Part shown: positions 19,657 to 32,500 of the stretch, piece after piece
Numbering within the stretch: position 1 is the first letter of the stretch
Layout of the letters: each line of letters begins with the position of its first letter
Assembly: GCA_002633025.1 (NCBI GenBank)
Contig: NMRB01000376.1
Span: 195,571-259,570, forward strand
Direction: 5' to 3'
From: Notospermus geniculatus
Taxonomy: Eukaryota > Nemertea > Pilidiophora > Heteronemertea > Lineidae
Length of the DNA: 64,000 nucleotides
Translations under genes and position numbers: made by a program
The notes under the pieces: model-generated
The model's input: the letters and a program-made list of their open reading frames with translations, nothing else
Told to the model about the DNA's origin: nothing
Databases searched by the model: none

Positions 19657-22150
19657 TTAGGCCTATCCATTTGATTGGAAAAACATCTGAAACTGACAGG
19701 GTCATGACACTAACAGTAACACACGGTAGACGTACATTGTAACATGCGATTCTCCACCTCCACGGTTCTATATATTTATCAGAAAGAGAAAGACATCAAT
19801 AATAATATCATGATACCAACAATACAAATACTGCCAAAAATAATTTCCAATTGAATGGATTAACCAGGGGCAATATTACATTAACACTCTATCGGCTGAG
19901 GTACACCTTTCACTGCTGGAAGAGGCGACAATCATTCTTACCAATCAATCACCACCAACAATAACAGGGGACTCAAATTTTGGCCAGCAATGTCCAAATA
20001 CTTCCCCAGTATTCTAGCCAGAAATTTTTCAACGCAAGGTGCAATGACTGCATTTCCCATTTTTAAGGCCGTGGATTTTCAAACAGGGTGGGAGTGAAAT
20101 TCAAACAGAGTGGTAAAATGCACTGCAAGTAACTTTTTCAAACAGGGTGGTAAAAATTTAATAGGGTGGCAAAATGACCTCTGAATTTTGAACAGGGTGG
20201 TAGGCTACCGCCCCGTCTAAAAGTCCTAGCGAGAACACCGCTCCCACCAACTTCTTCAGACTCAAGAGTGTGAGGACCTGGGAGAACTGTTTTCAAAATT
20301 GAATCGAAAGGCAATTGCCCTTTCGATTCAATATGCCATATATGGCATCTGTCTAAACGTTTTTGGGCAAATTGAATGTACATTATGCACCGTACAGGAG
20401 GGAACCGGACAGCCTGGAAAAAAACCGCGTTGTCAAAGAGAGTCACACTCTATGACATGAAGAGCCGGTCCCACCAACTTCTTCAGACTCAGAGTGTGAG
20501 GACCTGGGAGAACTGTTTTCAAAATTGAATCGAAAGGCAATTGCCCTTTCGATTCAATATACCATATATGGCATCTGTCTAAACATTTGGGCAAATTGAA
20601 TGTATGCACCGTACAGGAGGAAACCGGACTGCCTGGAAAAAAACCACGTTGTCAAAGAGAGTCACACTCTATGACATGAAGAGCCGGTCCGACCGGGGAT
20701 CGAACCCAGTACCTCAGGAGATGACAGCCACTCTTTGTTATGAACTGGTGACACAGGAGTTGAGAGCCACCTAGCAACAGAAAGAAGAACTGAAATGACA
20801 GCCAGTGTGGCATATCACTTGTCATTTGATGGAAGTAGACAGTTGCAGATCTGATGGAAAGGTCATGAAGGTGCTGCACTNTTTTCCCATTTTGCTTAAG
20901 CAGCACCTTCTCTACAATGCACAGAAATGCTTCATCACTTGAAATCATCTTTATTTTTCATGAAATCTGTGCTTTAAACATGTAGAGAGATAGTTTGCTG
21001 GTGGTATTTCCCCCATCCATGAAGAAAACGGAAAAAAAATTATTTGAAAATAAAAAAAAAATTCGCATGCCCGCATCAATTTTCGCTGAGTTGCTGGACA
21101 AGAAACAGACAATATTTTTTTTTTGGCCTTAGGCCTATCCATTTGATTGGAAAAACATCTGAAACTGACAGGGTCATGACACTAACAGTAACACACGGTA
21201 GACGGTAGACGTACATTGTAACATGCGATTCTCCACCTCCATGGTTCTATATATTTATCAGAAAGAGAAAGACATCAATAATAATATCATGATACCAACA
21301 ATACAAATACTGCCAGAAATAATTTCCAATTGAATGGATTAACCAGGGGCAATATTACATGTACATTAACACTCTATCGGCTGAGGTACACCTTTCACTG
21401 CTGGAATGAAGAGGCGACAATCATTCTTACCAATCAATCACCACCAACAATAACAGGGGACTCAAATTTTGGCCAGCAATGTCCAAATACTTCCCCAGTG
21501 TTCTAGCCAGAAATTTTTCCACGCAAGGTGCAATGACTGCATTTCCCATTTTTAAGGCCGTGGATTTTCAAACAGGGTGGGAGTGAAATTCAAACAGAGT
21601 GGTAAAATGCACTGCAAGTAACTTTTTCAAACAGGGTGGTAAAAATTTAATAGGGTGGCAAAATGACCTCTGAATTTTGAACAGGGTGGTAGGCTACCGC
21701 CCCGTCTAAAAGTCCTAGCGAGAACACCGCTCCCACCAACTTCTTCAGACTCAGAGTGTGAGGACCTGGGAGAACTGTTTTCAAAATTGAATCGAAAGGC
21801 GATTGCCCTTTCGATTCAATATGCCATATATGGCATCTGTCTAAATATTTGGGCAAATTGAATGTACATTATGCACCGTACAGAAGGAAACCGGACTGCC
21901 TGAAAAAAAAAAACGCGTTGTCAAAGAGAGTCACACTCTATGACATGAAGAGCCGGTCCGACCGGGGATCGAACCCAGTACCTCAGGAGATGACAGCCAC
22001 TCTTTGTTATGAACTGGTGACACAGGAGTTGAGAGCCACCTAGCAACAGAAAGAAGAACTGAAATGACAGCCAGTGTGGCATATCACTTGTCATTTGATG
22101 GAAGTAGACAGTTGCAGATCTGATGGAAAGGTCATGAAGGTGCTGCACTC
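19657..22150. repeat. about 1-kb segment present twice, with a single N between copies
   Basis: Sequence from TTAGGCCTATCCATTTGATT at 19657 recurs from 21129 (offset 1472) with roughly 1-2 percent differences and small indels. A 235-base inner block (20235-20468) is duplicated again at 20469-20703 in the first copy only. An isolated N at 20881 follows the first copy. The segment includes a tRNA-like head (GGGGATCGAACCCAG) and the ACCCTGTT repeat family. Allelic copies kept side by side by the assembler are a plausible cause. Confidence 0.75.
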
Positions 22151-22948
22151 CTTTTGTCATCGGAGTCATTCAACTGTGAAGGTACCCTTCTATTGCTGCG
22201 CCTTTATGTACCGGCATGACCGGTAACTAATTCCACGAAAAACCCATGGAGAACTGCATTAATATAAATTTTCCACTGCCGAGGACTCAATCCTTTCATC
22301 TGAGACTCAATTTTTTTCTTCACAAAACAAATCAAAAGATTGGCCCTTTCACATACACCCCTTATATTCATACAAAAGACAGTATCCGGGACGGAACCCT
22401 AAAAGGCACCCCACCTGCCATTGAATTTCTCAGAAGAGAATTATTTGAAGTTTAGGATAGGAATTGTGCCTTTAGCCACTAACGCTGCCACTTCCACTTT
22501 GAGGATGTTGCCAAAAATCAATATTATGCTAGCTCCATCGAAAATGCATCCCCTGACATTAAGATTGATCGCACGAGTCCTAACTCAGTATAGCTCGTAT
22601 AGACCCAAGCATTACCGATGCACATTCATTTTCATGTATTATGTAGAACACACACTCGGGTTGCCATGGAGATAAAAGCATTCGAGGTAGCTCTATTCCC
22701 TTGAGTACGGTACATTACAAGCTGGGCAGAAATTATTGGCTCTGTATGTCGATGGTCACGAAATGATTTCTGACTCGGCTAGTGTTGATGGGTAAAATCG
22801 AACTTTTAAAAGATTGTGATGTAGGCCTACGCGAGTAGCCCGACAGGATATTTTCCTACATAAGTAGGTCACGCAACTCATCCTGAGTAGTACCAGATCG
22901 AGGTTCTTAGCACCCTTCGTCCCTCTGCGGTATGGAGGTGAGCAAACA

Positions 22949-23202
22949 TTAAAGGAGCTGGACGTCCAAGTTGTAAACAAACCAGTTTGTTTACAAACAG
23001 TGGCCAGCAAACTAATGTAGTTTTATTCCTTCGTGAAGGTGGCAGCACCAGTGATCGTTAGACTGGTGCCCGGTCCAATGCAACTCACTCACGATATTCA
23101 CGTCAGTATATATCACCGACAATAGGTGGCAGCACCGCAGGCGTCGCGTGGATAGAGAACCAGTGAATGAGTGTTTACAACTTGGACGTCCAGCTCCTTT
23201 AA
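22949..23202. mobile_element. TTAA-flanked MITE with 28-bp inverted ends
   Basis: Left TTAAAGGAGCTGGACGTCCA and right TGGACGTCCAGCTCCTTTAA are exact complements, and pairing continues through GTTGTAAAC. Its right TTAA is also the left TTAA of the next element. Confidence 0.8.
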
Positions 23203-23789
23203 CCCTTTCGCTGCCGATTGATTTTTCAAAAATTAGCCACTGAAATCTAATTATTTGTAACTATAAAGCATTATACTGTTAGCCTGAAGAAGATAGGAAT
23301 ACCTTGTAGGGAATGGTCTAAGCTTTATCCTCTGGTGACTTTTTTCGACTAATTTGAATATATGACGTCACCAGGAGCCGCCATCTTGGATTTTTGGTAA
23401 TTTCAAAAAAATCCCCACTAAAGTGTGGCTTGCTACCTTGGCAATAAAGATATCTGAATGCAATCACTGTGAATACATCTTTACAATGATAACAATGAAA
23501 AGCAATCTCATTTACACTTGAAAAAAATTATATTTTTCAAAATATTTTCTCCCAAAATTTCGCCCCCGGGGGGGTGCCACCCTGCACCCCCTCAAGATAC
23601 AAGCAAAATTTTACCGCAAATCCTGTACCCAGCACCTCAAAATACGTCTCAAATGATAGCGCATATGCCACGCCATCTTACGGCGGCGCCTAGAACTACT
23701 ATCAACGATCTATTGAGCAGCCTGAACGCTGTCGATCAGGGGGACTGTTTTATGTCGCATTTATGCGACATTGGCAGCGAAAGGGTTAA
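23199..23789. mobile_element. TTAA-flanked MITE, CCCTTTCGCTGCC ends
   Basis: Left TTAACCCTTTCGCTGCCGAT and right ATTGGCAGCGAAAGGGTTAA pair closely. A related shorter element is at 39260-39464. TTAA ends suggest piggyBac-type mobilisation (inference). Confidence 0.75.
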
Positions 23790-26520
23790 GAACCCTGATT
23801 AGCTCAGGATGATCCAACTGTGCCAAATGGTCATAACTGCCCCTACCGAAAAATAGCATTATATCAGCATACCTGGAGCACATCTTGAGCATGGAGCATA
23901 ATGGCAGCACATATTCAGCATATGCTCCATCTGTGCTGCATTTTGGAAGCAGCACACATTCAGCACATTTCAATGCCATTTTGCAACCAAATGCTCAATC
24001 CATAGCCTGCATGGATTTAATCTTAGCTTCTTTCGGTTCATCGGTTTATCCCAATCACTGCAATCAGACTTCTGCCACTAGTATAAACATGTAGCCTTAC
24101 AATTTATACTAGGGTCAATAAACTTTGGATACCGTACCTACATGTAGGCCTCCTACATGTAGTAGGCCTATAGGCTATATTCCAGCACTTTGTCAAACTT
24201 GCCCTCAAGCACAAAAATTAACCTCAGGATAACCTGAGATAGGCCTAAGCAAGTGCAAGAATCATGGGAACAAAAATTCCTTGGGAGTATAACAGTATAG
24301 TACCCGGTACCAGTAATCAACAACACTGATTTAAGGCTGTTGAAAAGTCAAATGATTTAGACACAGACTATAGTCACTGATGATAAACGGTAGTAAAAAT
24401 AATGGTTTCCTGCTCTGGCTACATGTCTAGCATGCTAATGCTAACAGCGTATTTGCATAATTATAGCATAGGGCAATGAATAATCTCTCCGGAGGTTTGA
24501 AACTAGATTGGGAGAGAAGAAATGTGCATTTATTTGCATAATATACAATTTCCTGGCAAAACCAAACAGGAATTACATACATAAGAGCTGGCAGTGTTAA
24601 ATGTACACTAGGTGGGTCTACTAAACTCTTTATGAGAATCATAGCAATAATAAATTGTCCCCAAAGATTCATGTGACGTTTTTTATTATTAACTTATGTA
24701 CTGTGAAAAAAGGGAACAATTGCTAAATAAACTGGACCACTTTTGTCAGGTGGGCAACCGCAAAAAGGACTTCATATCACTGACTGTCAGGGGTTTTTAA
24801 CAAGAGTGCCATGTGGCAGGCACTCAGCTGACTTTATACCGTACTTGAAATTTGCTGTGGCAAATCCCATCAATCATCCCCATTGGATTTAACATGCAGA
24901 ACCTTTTTTGAGAAATCTTTGAGGATTTCTCCAAAGAGATGCCCATTTTTTCTTCAGTGCAGGCCCAGGTTTTTTTGTGTCACAATATAAAATAAGAGCT
25001 GTCAGTCATTTGACCAATAGGTGTCACTAGGCAGGGTCCAATTCAATGCCCAGCGGACCCATTCATGCTTCATTAAGCACCAATCAAGAGAAATTTTTAT
25101 TTTGTATTGGTCCACCAGAACTTTGCTGCCATCTTTTGGCAATAAGTGTGGCTGACTGCTCCTATTGTGACGGACCCTCAATGCAAACCTAGCTGTCATG
25201 GCTGCAAACAATGTCCCACACAAGAATTACTGAGGCCTATAAGGCCTACATTGATTAGGCCTAGGGAGTGGGACATTAAAAGTGCCAAAGTTCAAGTGGT
25301 GGGATTACCCCTTTAAGGCTTCTTCATTCATTAATGAGATTGAATTAATTTAAGATAAATTATGCTAATAAAGTAAATAAATAAAGTAGTGGTTTGACAT
25401 ATTAAATCATTGCCAGGCATGCCAGGAAATAGCATGACATTTCAATTTTGTGAAACCATAGGCATAGCAAAATCAGTAGAACTTGCATGGCTTCTTCCAC
25501 AGCAGAGAAATAAACAAGTGCAAATACTCAACAAGCTCTCAACAGTTGAAAAGGGAAACATTCTGAATCACACTGTACGCAGGACGCCATGCTGCCCCTT
25601 TTGTCACCGTTGTCCCAGGCGGGGAATATCCCAAATTAAAAGTACCCATCCACGTTTATGTTTATAAATTATGATAAGCACAAATGTAAAGAAATGTGGG
25701 CAAAAGTCACAAGACGGCGGGCGAATGATTTAAATGATACTCACTTGTAAATTAATCGAGCATACGCGTAGAAATCGATCCAATGTAACCGATTATTGTG
25801 AGGTCGAACGGTGAATCATGGAACTGGAAATTCAGAGGGACAAACATTTTCTGAACGCAAGCACATGGATCATCTAATAAATTATGATAATAAACTATTC
25901 TTCTGATTAGATATCTAATGAACACAAAAACACGTAATGACAACTCGGAGAAACTCACCAGTACTTGTACAATAACAAAGCAAAAATTTCAGCAAAATGG
26001 AGGAATAGCGGTGGAAATTATCTCCATCCGTGGATAAAATTACAGAATGTGGGCCACACTGGCCTAAATGTATGTTAATAGAATCGGGGCCGGTTATTAT
26101 TCACAATAACTTCCGGGCCAAATATAATCAAATGACAAACGAGAAAGGGATCATCAAACTTTTTAAAATATTATCTAGACACTAAATACAGTTCACATTT
26201 AATGATTTTGCAGATTTTTATTCGAATCAAACGAAAGACCTTGATTTTCTTGTTTTGGAATTTGTCAGCTGACCATAGCTACAATGAGTACTCCCTATAG
26301 ACGAACACTTGTATTGAAATCACTGCGCAGATGTCCACATATAGTTCTGTGAAAATTTGGTGATGCTGACCTATCCATCTGGGTCATTGCCGAAAACTCA
26401 TATGAAGAATAATAAACAATCAATTTATACCACTCATGTGTATTTGAATATTCTGGAAATAATATAATCTCTTTTTTCCAATCCCTGTCGTGGAAGGATA
26501 TATTTCATGCCCAATTACAC
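23790..26520. other. gene-free stretch before VPS41
   Basis: No family match was recognised. It contains short palindromes (TAGGCCTCCTACATGTAGTA near 24145). It is the likely promoter side of VPS41. On the minus strand TACTG/gtgagt near 25958 is donor-like, but nothing ties it to a gene. Confidence 0.35.
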
Positions 26521-26528
26521 CATCCGAG

Positions 26529-29500
26529 ATGGCCGACTCCAGCAAAGACAAAGTTGATGACGCGAAAAATACCAGCGAGGTTCGCCTGACTGTAGCTTTG
26601 ATTTTAATTTTAGACCAGCAAATTTACTGCAATCTATCATTGCTGCCTCTGAATCAGCTATTTCAGGGCGTTACCCAAAATGTCATTGCGCTAGGCCTTG
26701 CCAAACTTGCCAGGAGGAGGAGGAGGAAGTGACAGCGCACTCTCGTAAAATGATTGGTATACTCTCCGATAGGCGGCGCTACACGTACCGCCCATTATTC
26801 ATTCATTCACTCATTCATTCTTTCACTCATAGACATTCATTCAGTGAATGTTTTAGGGAAGTAGGCCTACGGATAAGAGAAAAGCTGGGAGTTGTAGATT
26901 AACAACTTATGAAAAAATGAACGTAAACATAAAATGTGTGATTTGCGAATGGGATTTTTTTCTCAAAAGCTACAGAATCTTTTTTCACTTTTCAGGAGGA
27001 AGAAGAGTCTGAAGAAGATGAAGAAGAAGGCTCAACAGAGACGTCAGATGAGGACGATTCGGAAGAGGTGACTTAGATTTTACTATGTTGCAGTTGTTGG
27101 AAAATGAGTCTTTGGGCCACAACTTGTCTTTATCTTTTAAGTTATTCATTTCCCCCTTGAGCCTCCTATCAATCATTCTTTTTTTTCAGGAAGGTGAACC
27201 ACGTTTGAAGTATGAAAGAATCGGCAATGACCTTGTTCACATTATGAATAAGGACTGTGCCAGCTGTATGGCTATTCATCCGAAGGTGTGTTTGGCAAAA
27301 GATCTGGCGGCTTGCTCTGCCCAGCAATATGACTCCTTATGTTTGACGCGTTAGCCACCAATCAGGGCCATATTTAGTGGGGGGGGGGGCAATGACTCCT
27401 TATGCTTGACGCTTTAGCCACCAATCAGGGCCATNNNNNNNNNNNNNNNNNNNNNNNNNNNNNNNNNNNNNNNNNNNNNNNNNNNNNNNNNNNNNNNNNN
27501 NNNNNNNNNNNNNNNNNNNNNNNNNNNNNNNNNCCCCCCCCCCCCCCCGGACCAAAAAGCTAAATACGGCCCTGCCAATCGGGAGGAATTTTGGCGAAGA
27601 AAACTGTTACAAGGAGGCCTACTATAGTAATAAAAGAAAATTTCTAGGGGCCCAATGGCTCAAAGATTTCGAGGAGCCATCAGCACCATACCATGATGGA
27701 CAACTTTTGATTGCTTAAAGGCTATGACTGTTGTCCACCCGGCCCAACTTTATGTTATTTGCTTTCAGTTCATGGCTCTTGGCACACATTGGGGACATAT
27801 CCACATCCTGGATCACATGGGGTATAACATCCGGGAAAAGGAACTTACCGTTGTAAGTGAATTGTATCCTGCTTCAGTTAAAAAAGCCTTGGTGTGTGTT
27901 GAGTAATTTTGCACGGAAAATCTACCACGTATCAATCACGACGATTCGAGAATAGTAACCAACATTTTTCCCTCTTGAAATGTGACTTAAATTCCAGCGG
28001 TGGCTGTTGTAATCTTTTTGATTCATTTGCACGTAAACATAATTTGTATCATGATAGAGTCAACCCGATTTCTATTTCATATGATAGAGTCAAGAACATG
28101 AAATAGTAACGGGTTTCTAAGGTGAAAGACATGGCCTCCTACCGGATTCAAACCCACGGACCCTCGCATAAGGCATCAATCGCCAGCACTAAGGGGCAGC
28201 ACGCCTTAACCACTAGGCCAAATCCCCATCTTCAAAAAATATGGTTCAATGGCCTATGTTAGACGAGGGGTCCCTCAGTACCCTGCGAGTAGTCCAAACA
28301 ATCTCCGAACCCAAACAATTTTATGTTATACAAGGGGTCACATATAACATTATAAAGGAGATACAATCAATTAAAGAACACGAAATAGTAACAGGTTTCT
28401 AAGGTAGTCACTTGAATTAATTTCAGCATACAACAACAGTGAACCAGATTGCCATAGATGATAACGGAGATCACATTGCCAGCTGCTCTGATGACGGGAG
28501 GGTCGTGATAACCGGACTATACGATAACGAAAATAACCAGACGATTAACTTTGACCGTCCGGTGAAGGCCGTGGCTATTGATCCCCAGTTTCATAAATCA
28601 GGGACCGGGAGGCAATTCGCTACGGGAGACGATATGGTGGGTATCTAATAATTTCTTTTTCTAACTTAGGCCTACTCTGTCCAGTTGCATTTGGTAAGTT
28701 TTGCAACTAATGTAACTGAACTGTCAAGCTGTCGAAGTGGCATAGTGTAAACTTTAGTGCGTGTCACCCCTGAAGTTCTGGGTTCGATCCCCGAAGGAGC
28801 CTGCAGGTGTTCTCCGGCATTCCGGTTTCCTCCTGTTTTGCATTAAATTCATACAACATTGCATTCTGTACTCAACTAAATTGTCTTGACAAAAAAATAA
28901 CACAGTTTTTTAAAGTCTTACAGAATAAGAGTGATATCGTTTCAGCTTTTGGTGTACGAGAAGGGATTCCTGACCCGCAAGTCAACTGTCATCCACCGTG
29001 GAGAAGGGGCAATAAGAAACATCAAGTGGAAGGGAGCATTTATTGCTTGGTGCAATGATATGGTAAGTCTCTGTCATCTAGTGTATACCATCTTGTCTCA
29101 TCAGAGATTTGGCTCAGCCTGCCATTCTCACTCTTAGTCCTCCTAGCCTTGTTAGCACAGGCCACATGGCGCAGTGGTGCACCAATCAGAAACTTTGCTG
29201 TGTTGATGAGGGATGAATCAGGTTCATACATGTTGTAAACAGATCGTCGCAGTACGGATGTGGGTTCCATGATGGTATGGGTGATTGGATCATATTTAGT
29301 GCATATTTTCACCAGCCATTTTACACTTCTCTTTGTATTTCTTTTTGTAGGGTGTTAAAATCTACGATACGAGCACGAAGCGAAGAATCACAAACATTCC
29401 CCGAGACCACAATCCCATGTAATTATCCTGACTTTGAATTGCACGTCAATCATGACGAGATGAAATTTTTCACACACTTGTCTAGCACATTGAGTGCCAT

Positions 29501-32500
29501 GGCTAAAATATCATTTTATCCGCCATTGCCATGACCACCAGGCCTGTTTCAAGTTATTTCATATTGCCAACTACAAGTACACCCTCTAGCATGTTCCCTT
29601 ACATCTCATGAATCCCCACTGCCAGTATGATGATTGGAAGGCTCTTCGTCATTGCCAAGCTTATCAACATTAATAGAAAATCCATTAGCCCTACTACGAG
29701 TATACTCGTGGCAATAGGGAGGACATCTGTGACTACGAGTGTACTCGTAGCTGGCAGTAGCAGTACTCGTAGCTGTGCTAGACTGTATGTTTAGCTTTAT
29801 AAGGAGAACATTTTCGTTGCAGATTGCGTCCAGAGCTATACAGATGTAGCCTGTGCTGGAAGGACGACAGCACCCTCCTAATCGGTTGGGGCAACACAAT
29901 CAAAGTGTGTTCAATAAGAGACAGGGTAACACAGGATGCCAGAGACTTGCCAAGTCGCTATGTTGAAATTAGTAAGTTCTGGTTTAGAATCAAGAGCTAA
30001 ATTGGGAAAACATTGCTTCAGCGATGGATGCCATGGATGGAAACCATGCACCATGTCACTTTCAGGTTGAAGATGACCTTGTAATCATAGAGGGCAGCTG
30101 TGCATTTCAATCTTGTTGCCCATCAGGTCAATAAAGCTGGTTCTTTTCCAGTTTTTTTCCTGCGGCCATGGCCCGCCAATGTATCAGCGAAGTGGTTTTA
30201 TACTTTTCGTGAGGTTCTTAAATTTGCATCACTCCTCTTTTCAGCATCCATGCTCAAGACTGATTTCTACGTCTGTGGTCTAGCCCCGCTTGGAGACAAT
30301 GTCATCATTCTTTCTCTCAGTGAGGAAGGTACAGTATCAGAGGTAAGAGTGCGTTCCACAAAGGAGAAATTTGGGAAAAACATCCTGGAGAAACTGATAT
30401 CTGCTGATGCCTTTAGTACTGAAACAAATAACCATCCCTCTGCCCCTTTCTACTACAAAAAGAAATTCTTTCTTCCTGATCTTTCATTATTTGTTCCGTT
30501 TCTAGACAGGTGAATACAGAGCAAACCGACCACATCTTACGGTCATCGAACCACACTTAGACGACTACGCTGACGTTTCAAATGACGCCTTGTCTATTCG
30601 TGGGTTTGAACTCTATAAGTGTAATGATTACCACCTGGAGTCTCTAATAGAAGAAAATCTCTACTTTATTGTGAGTCCCAAGGATGTGGTGGTCGCCAAA
30701 CTTCGAGATATTGACGACCACGTTCAGTGGCTCCTGGAGCAGTTGCTCTTCGAGGTGCGTTTTATCAAGAATGTATAAGTAATATATTCTTGGTTTTATC
30801 CATTGTTGACAGAATACTAAAATTGAGAGCTCAGTAGCAGAGCCCAGAGGCGGATCCAGGGTAAGGGGGGGGCACAGAATGCCACAGGCGGACCGGTGAA
30901 GGCAAGCGCCAAAGGCGCGACTACGGCGGGGGGTCTGGGGATTGTCCCCAGAAAATTTTGAAATCTAGAAGGCCGTTGGTGCAATCTTCCAACATCTGAG
31001 GCACAAATTACAAGGCAGTTCTGTGGCACTTCGAAAAAGGGCAATTTTTCTAACGTTGGTCACCAAAAAATGAGGGGCACGGGCCGGGTTTGCCCCCCTG
31101 GATCCGGGCCTGGAGCCTACTTTGGCCTAGTGCTGTATGTGCTTACCTAGCGAGAGATCAAGGTTCAAATCCTGTTTCTATCACATCTTCTTCCACAGAC
31201 AGGACACTTTCAATTTAGGATAGGGCGGTCCGACTGACTGTACTTTGAGTATTTTACTCACTGCCGTGGAGTCGGTGTAATATTTGCATCTCTTTGACCA
31301 TTTCTTCAGGAGGCCATGCTAGCAGCCAATGAACACAGCAAAGAACTGAAAAGACACGACCCACAGGACATAGGCCGTCAGTACTTGAGCCACTTGATGG
31401 AGAACGAAAAATATGACGACGCAGCAAGGCTTTGCGTGAAGGTGCTGGGGAAAAACAAACAGTTCTGGGAGGAGGAAGTCTATAAATTTGCCCGAATTCA
31501 GCAACTGAAGGCCATTGCGCCTTATCTGCCCAGAGGGGATCCAAAACTGGAACCAGCTGCTTATGAGATGGTGCTTAATGAATTCTTACAGATCAATGAA
31601 GAGGTAAGTTCTGATGAGACCCAGATAGCCAAGTGGTTATCACGTTCGCTCAGCAAGCGGCAGGTCCCGGGTTCGAATCTAGCATTCCCGGCTCTTCGTG
31701 TCCATCGCATGGGACAGTTAGCCGTGGTGCCTTGTACCTTGTTTCTTTGCAAGGGCAAGTAAAACACCCCATCCAAGTGAGGAACATGAGTAGCTTGAGA
31801 TCGCCTCATCTGTACTTACTAGAGCCAATAATGCTACACTGTCAGCCCTGACAGGAAAATCAAATGCAAATTACCCAGATTTGTGGTACATGTATTTCAA
31901 TTATAAAGTCAAAATGCCTTGTCTAAGCTATTCTGCATGCAACCTCACCTCGTCAGATCTTTTGTGGGTATTTTTCAGGGCTTCAAAAAGTACATCCGTG
32001 AGTGGCCTTGCGATCTCTACAACATCCAGACTCTTGTTCGGGCAGTGCAGGACAAATTGATAAGAAGCCAGAATGATATCACACTTCTTGAATGCCTTGC
32101 TCAGCTGTAAGTCCCGTATATGAAAGCAGAATATGAAAGCAGTACAATAGACCAGAATTCCAGCCCATGACGTCATGGCATCCTGTACTTAGGCCTAAAT
32201 GTTTTGGACCACATACATGTACTTAAAAACACACAACGTAACATCATAATGACGCAAATTTCCCTAGTGCAGTGGTTTTAAATGGGTAGGACGTCATTAC
32301 AGCATCTGGGGAATCCCCGGAAACACCCGAGGATCGTAGCTTGCGTAAGGCGTAATAGTACACCTTGCAAGGAAATGGCGTGTCACAGTGCTAGGATGTA
32401 ATATCACGCCTGGAACCTTGTGTGTCAAATGCTTTTTTTGGCAATTTTTTTAAGAAAGAAAACAAATTAAATAAGAGTTGCGCTTCTCTTATTTTCAGCT

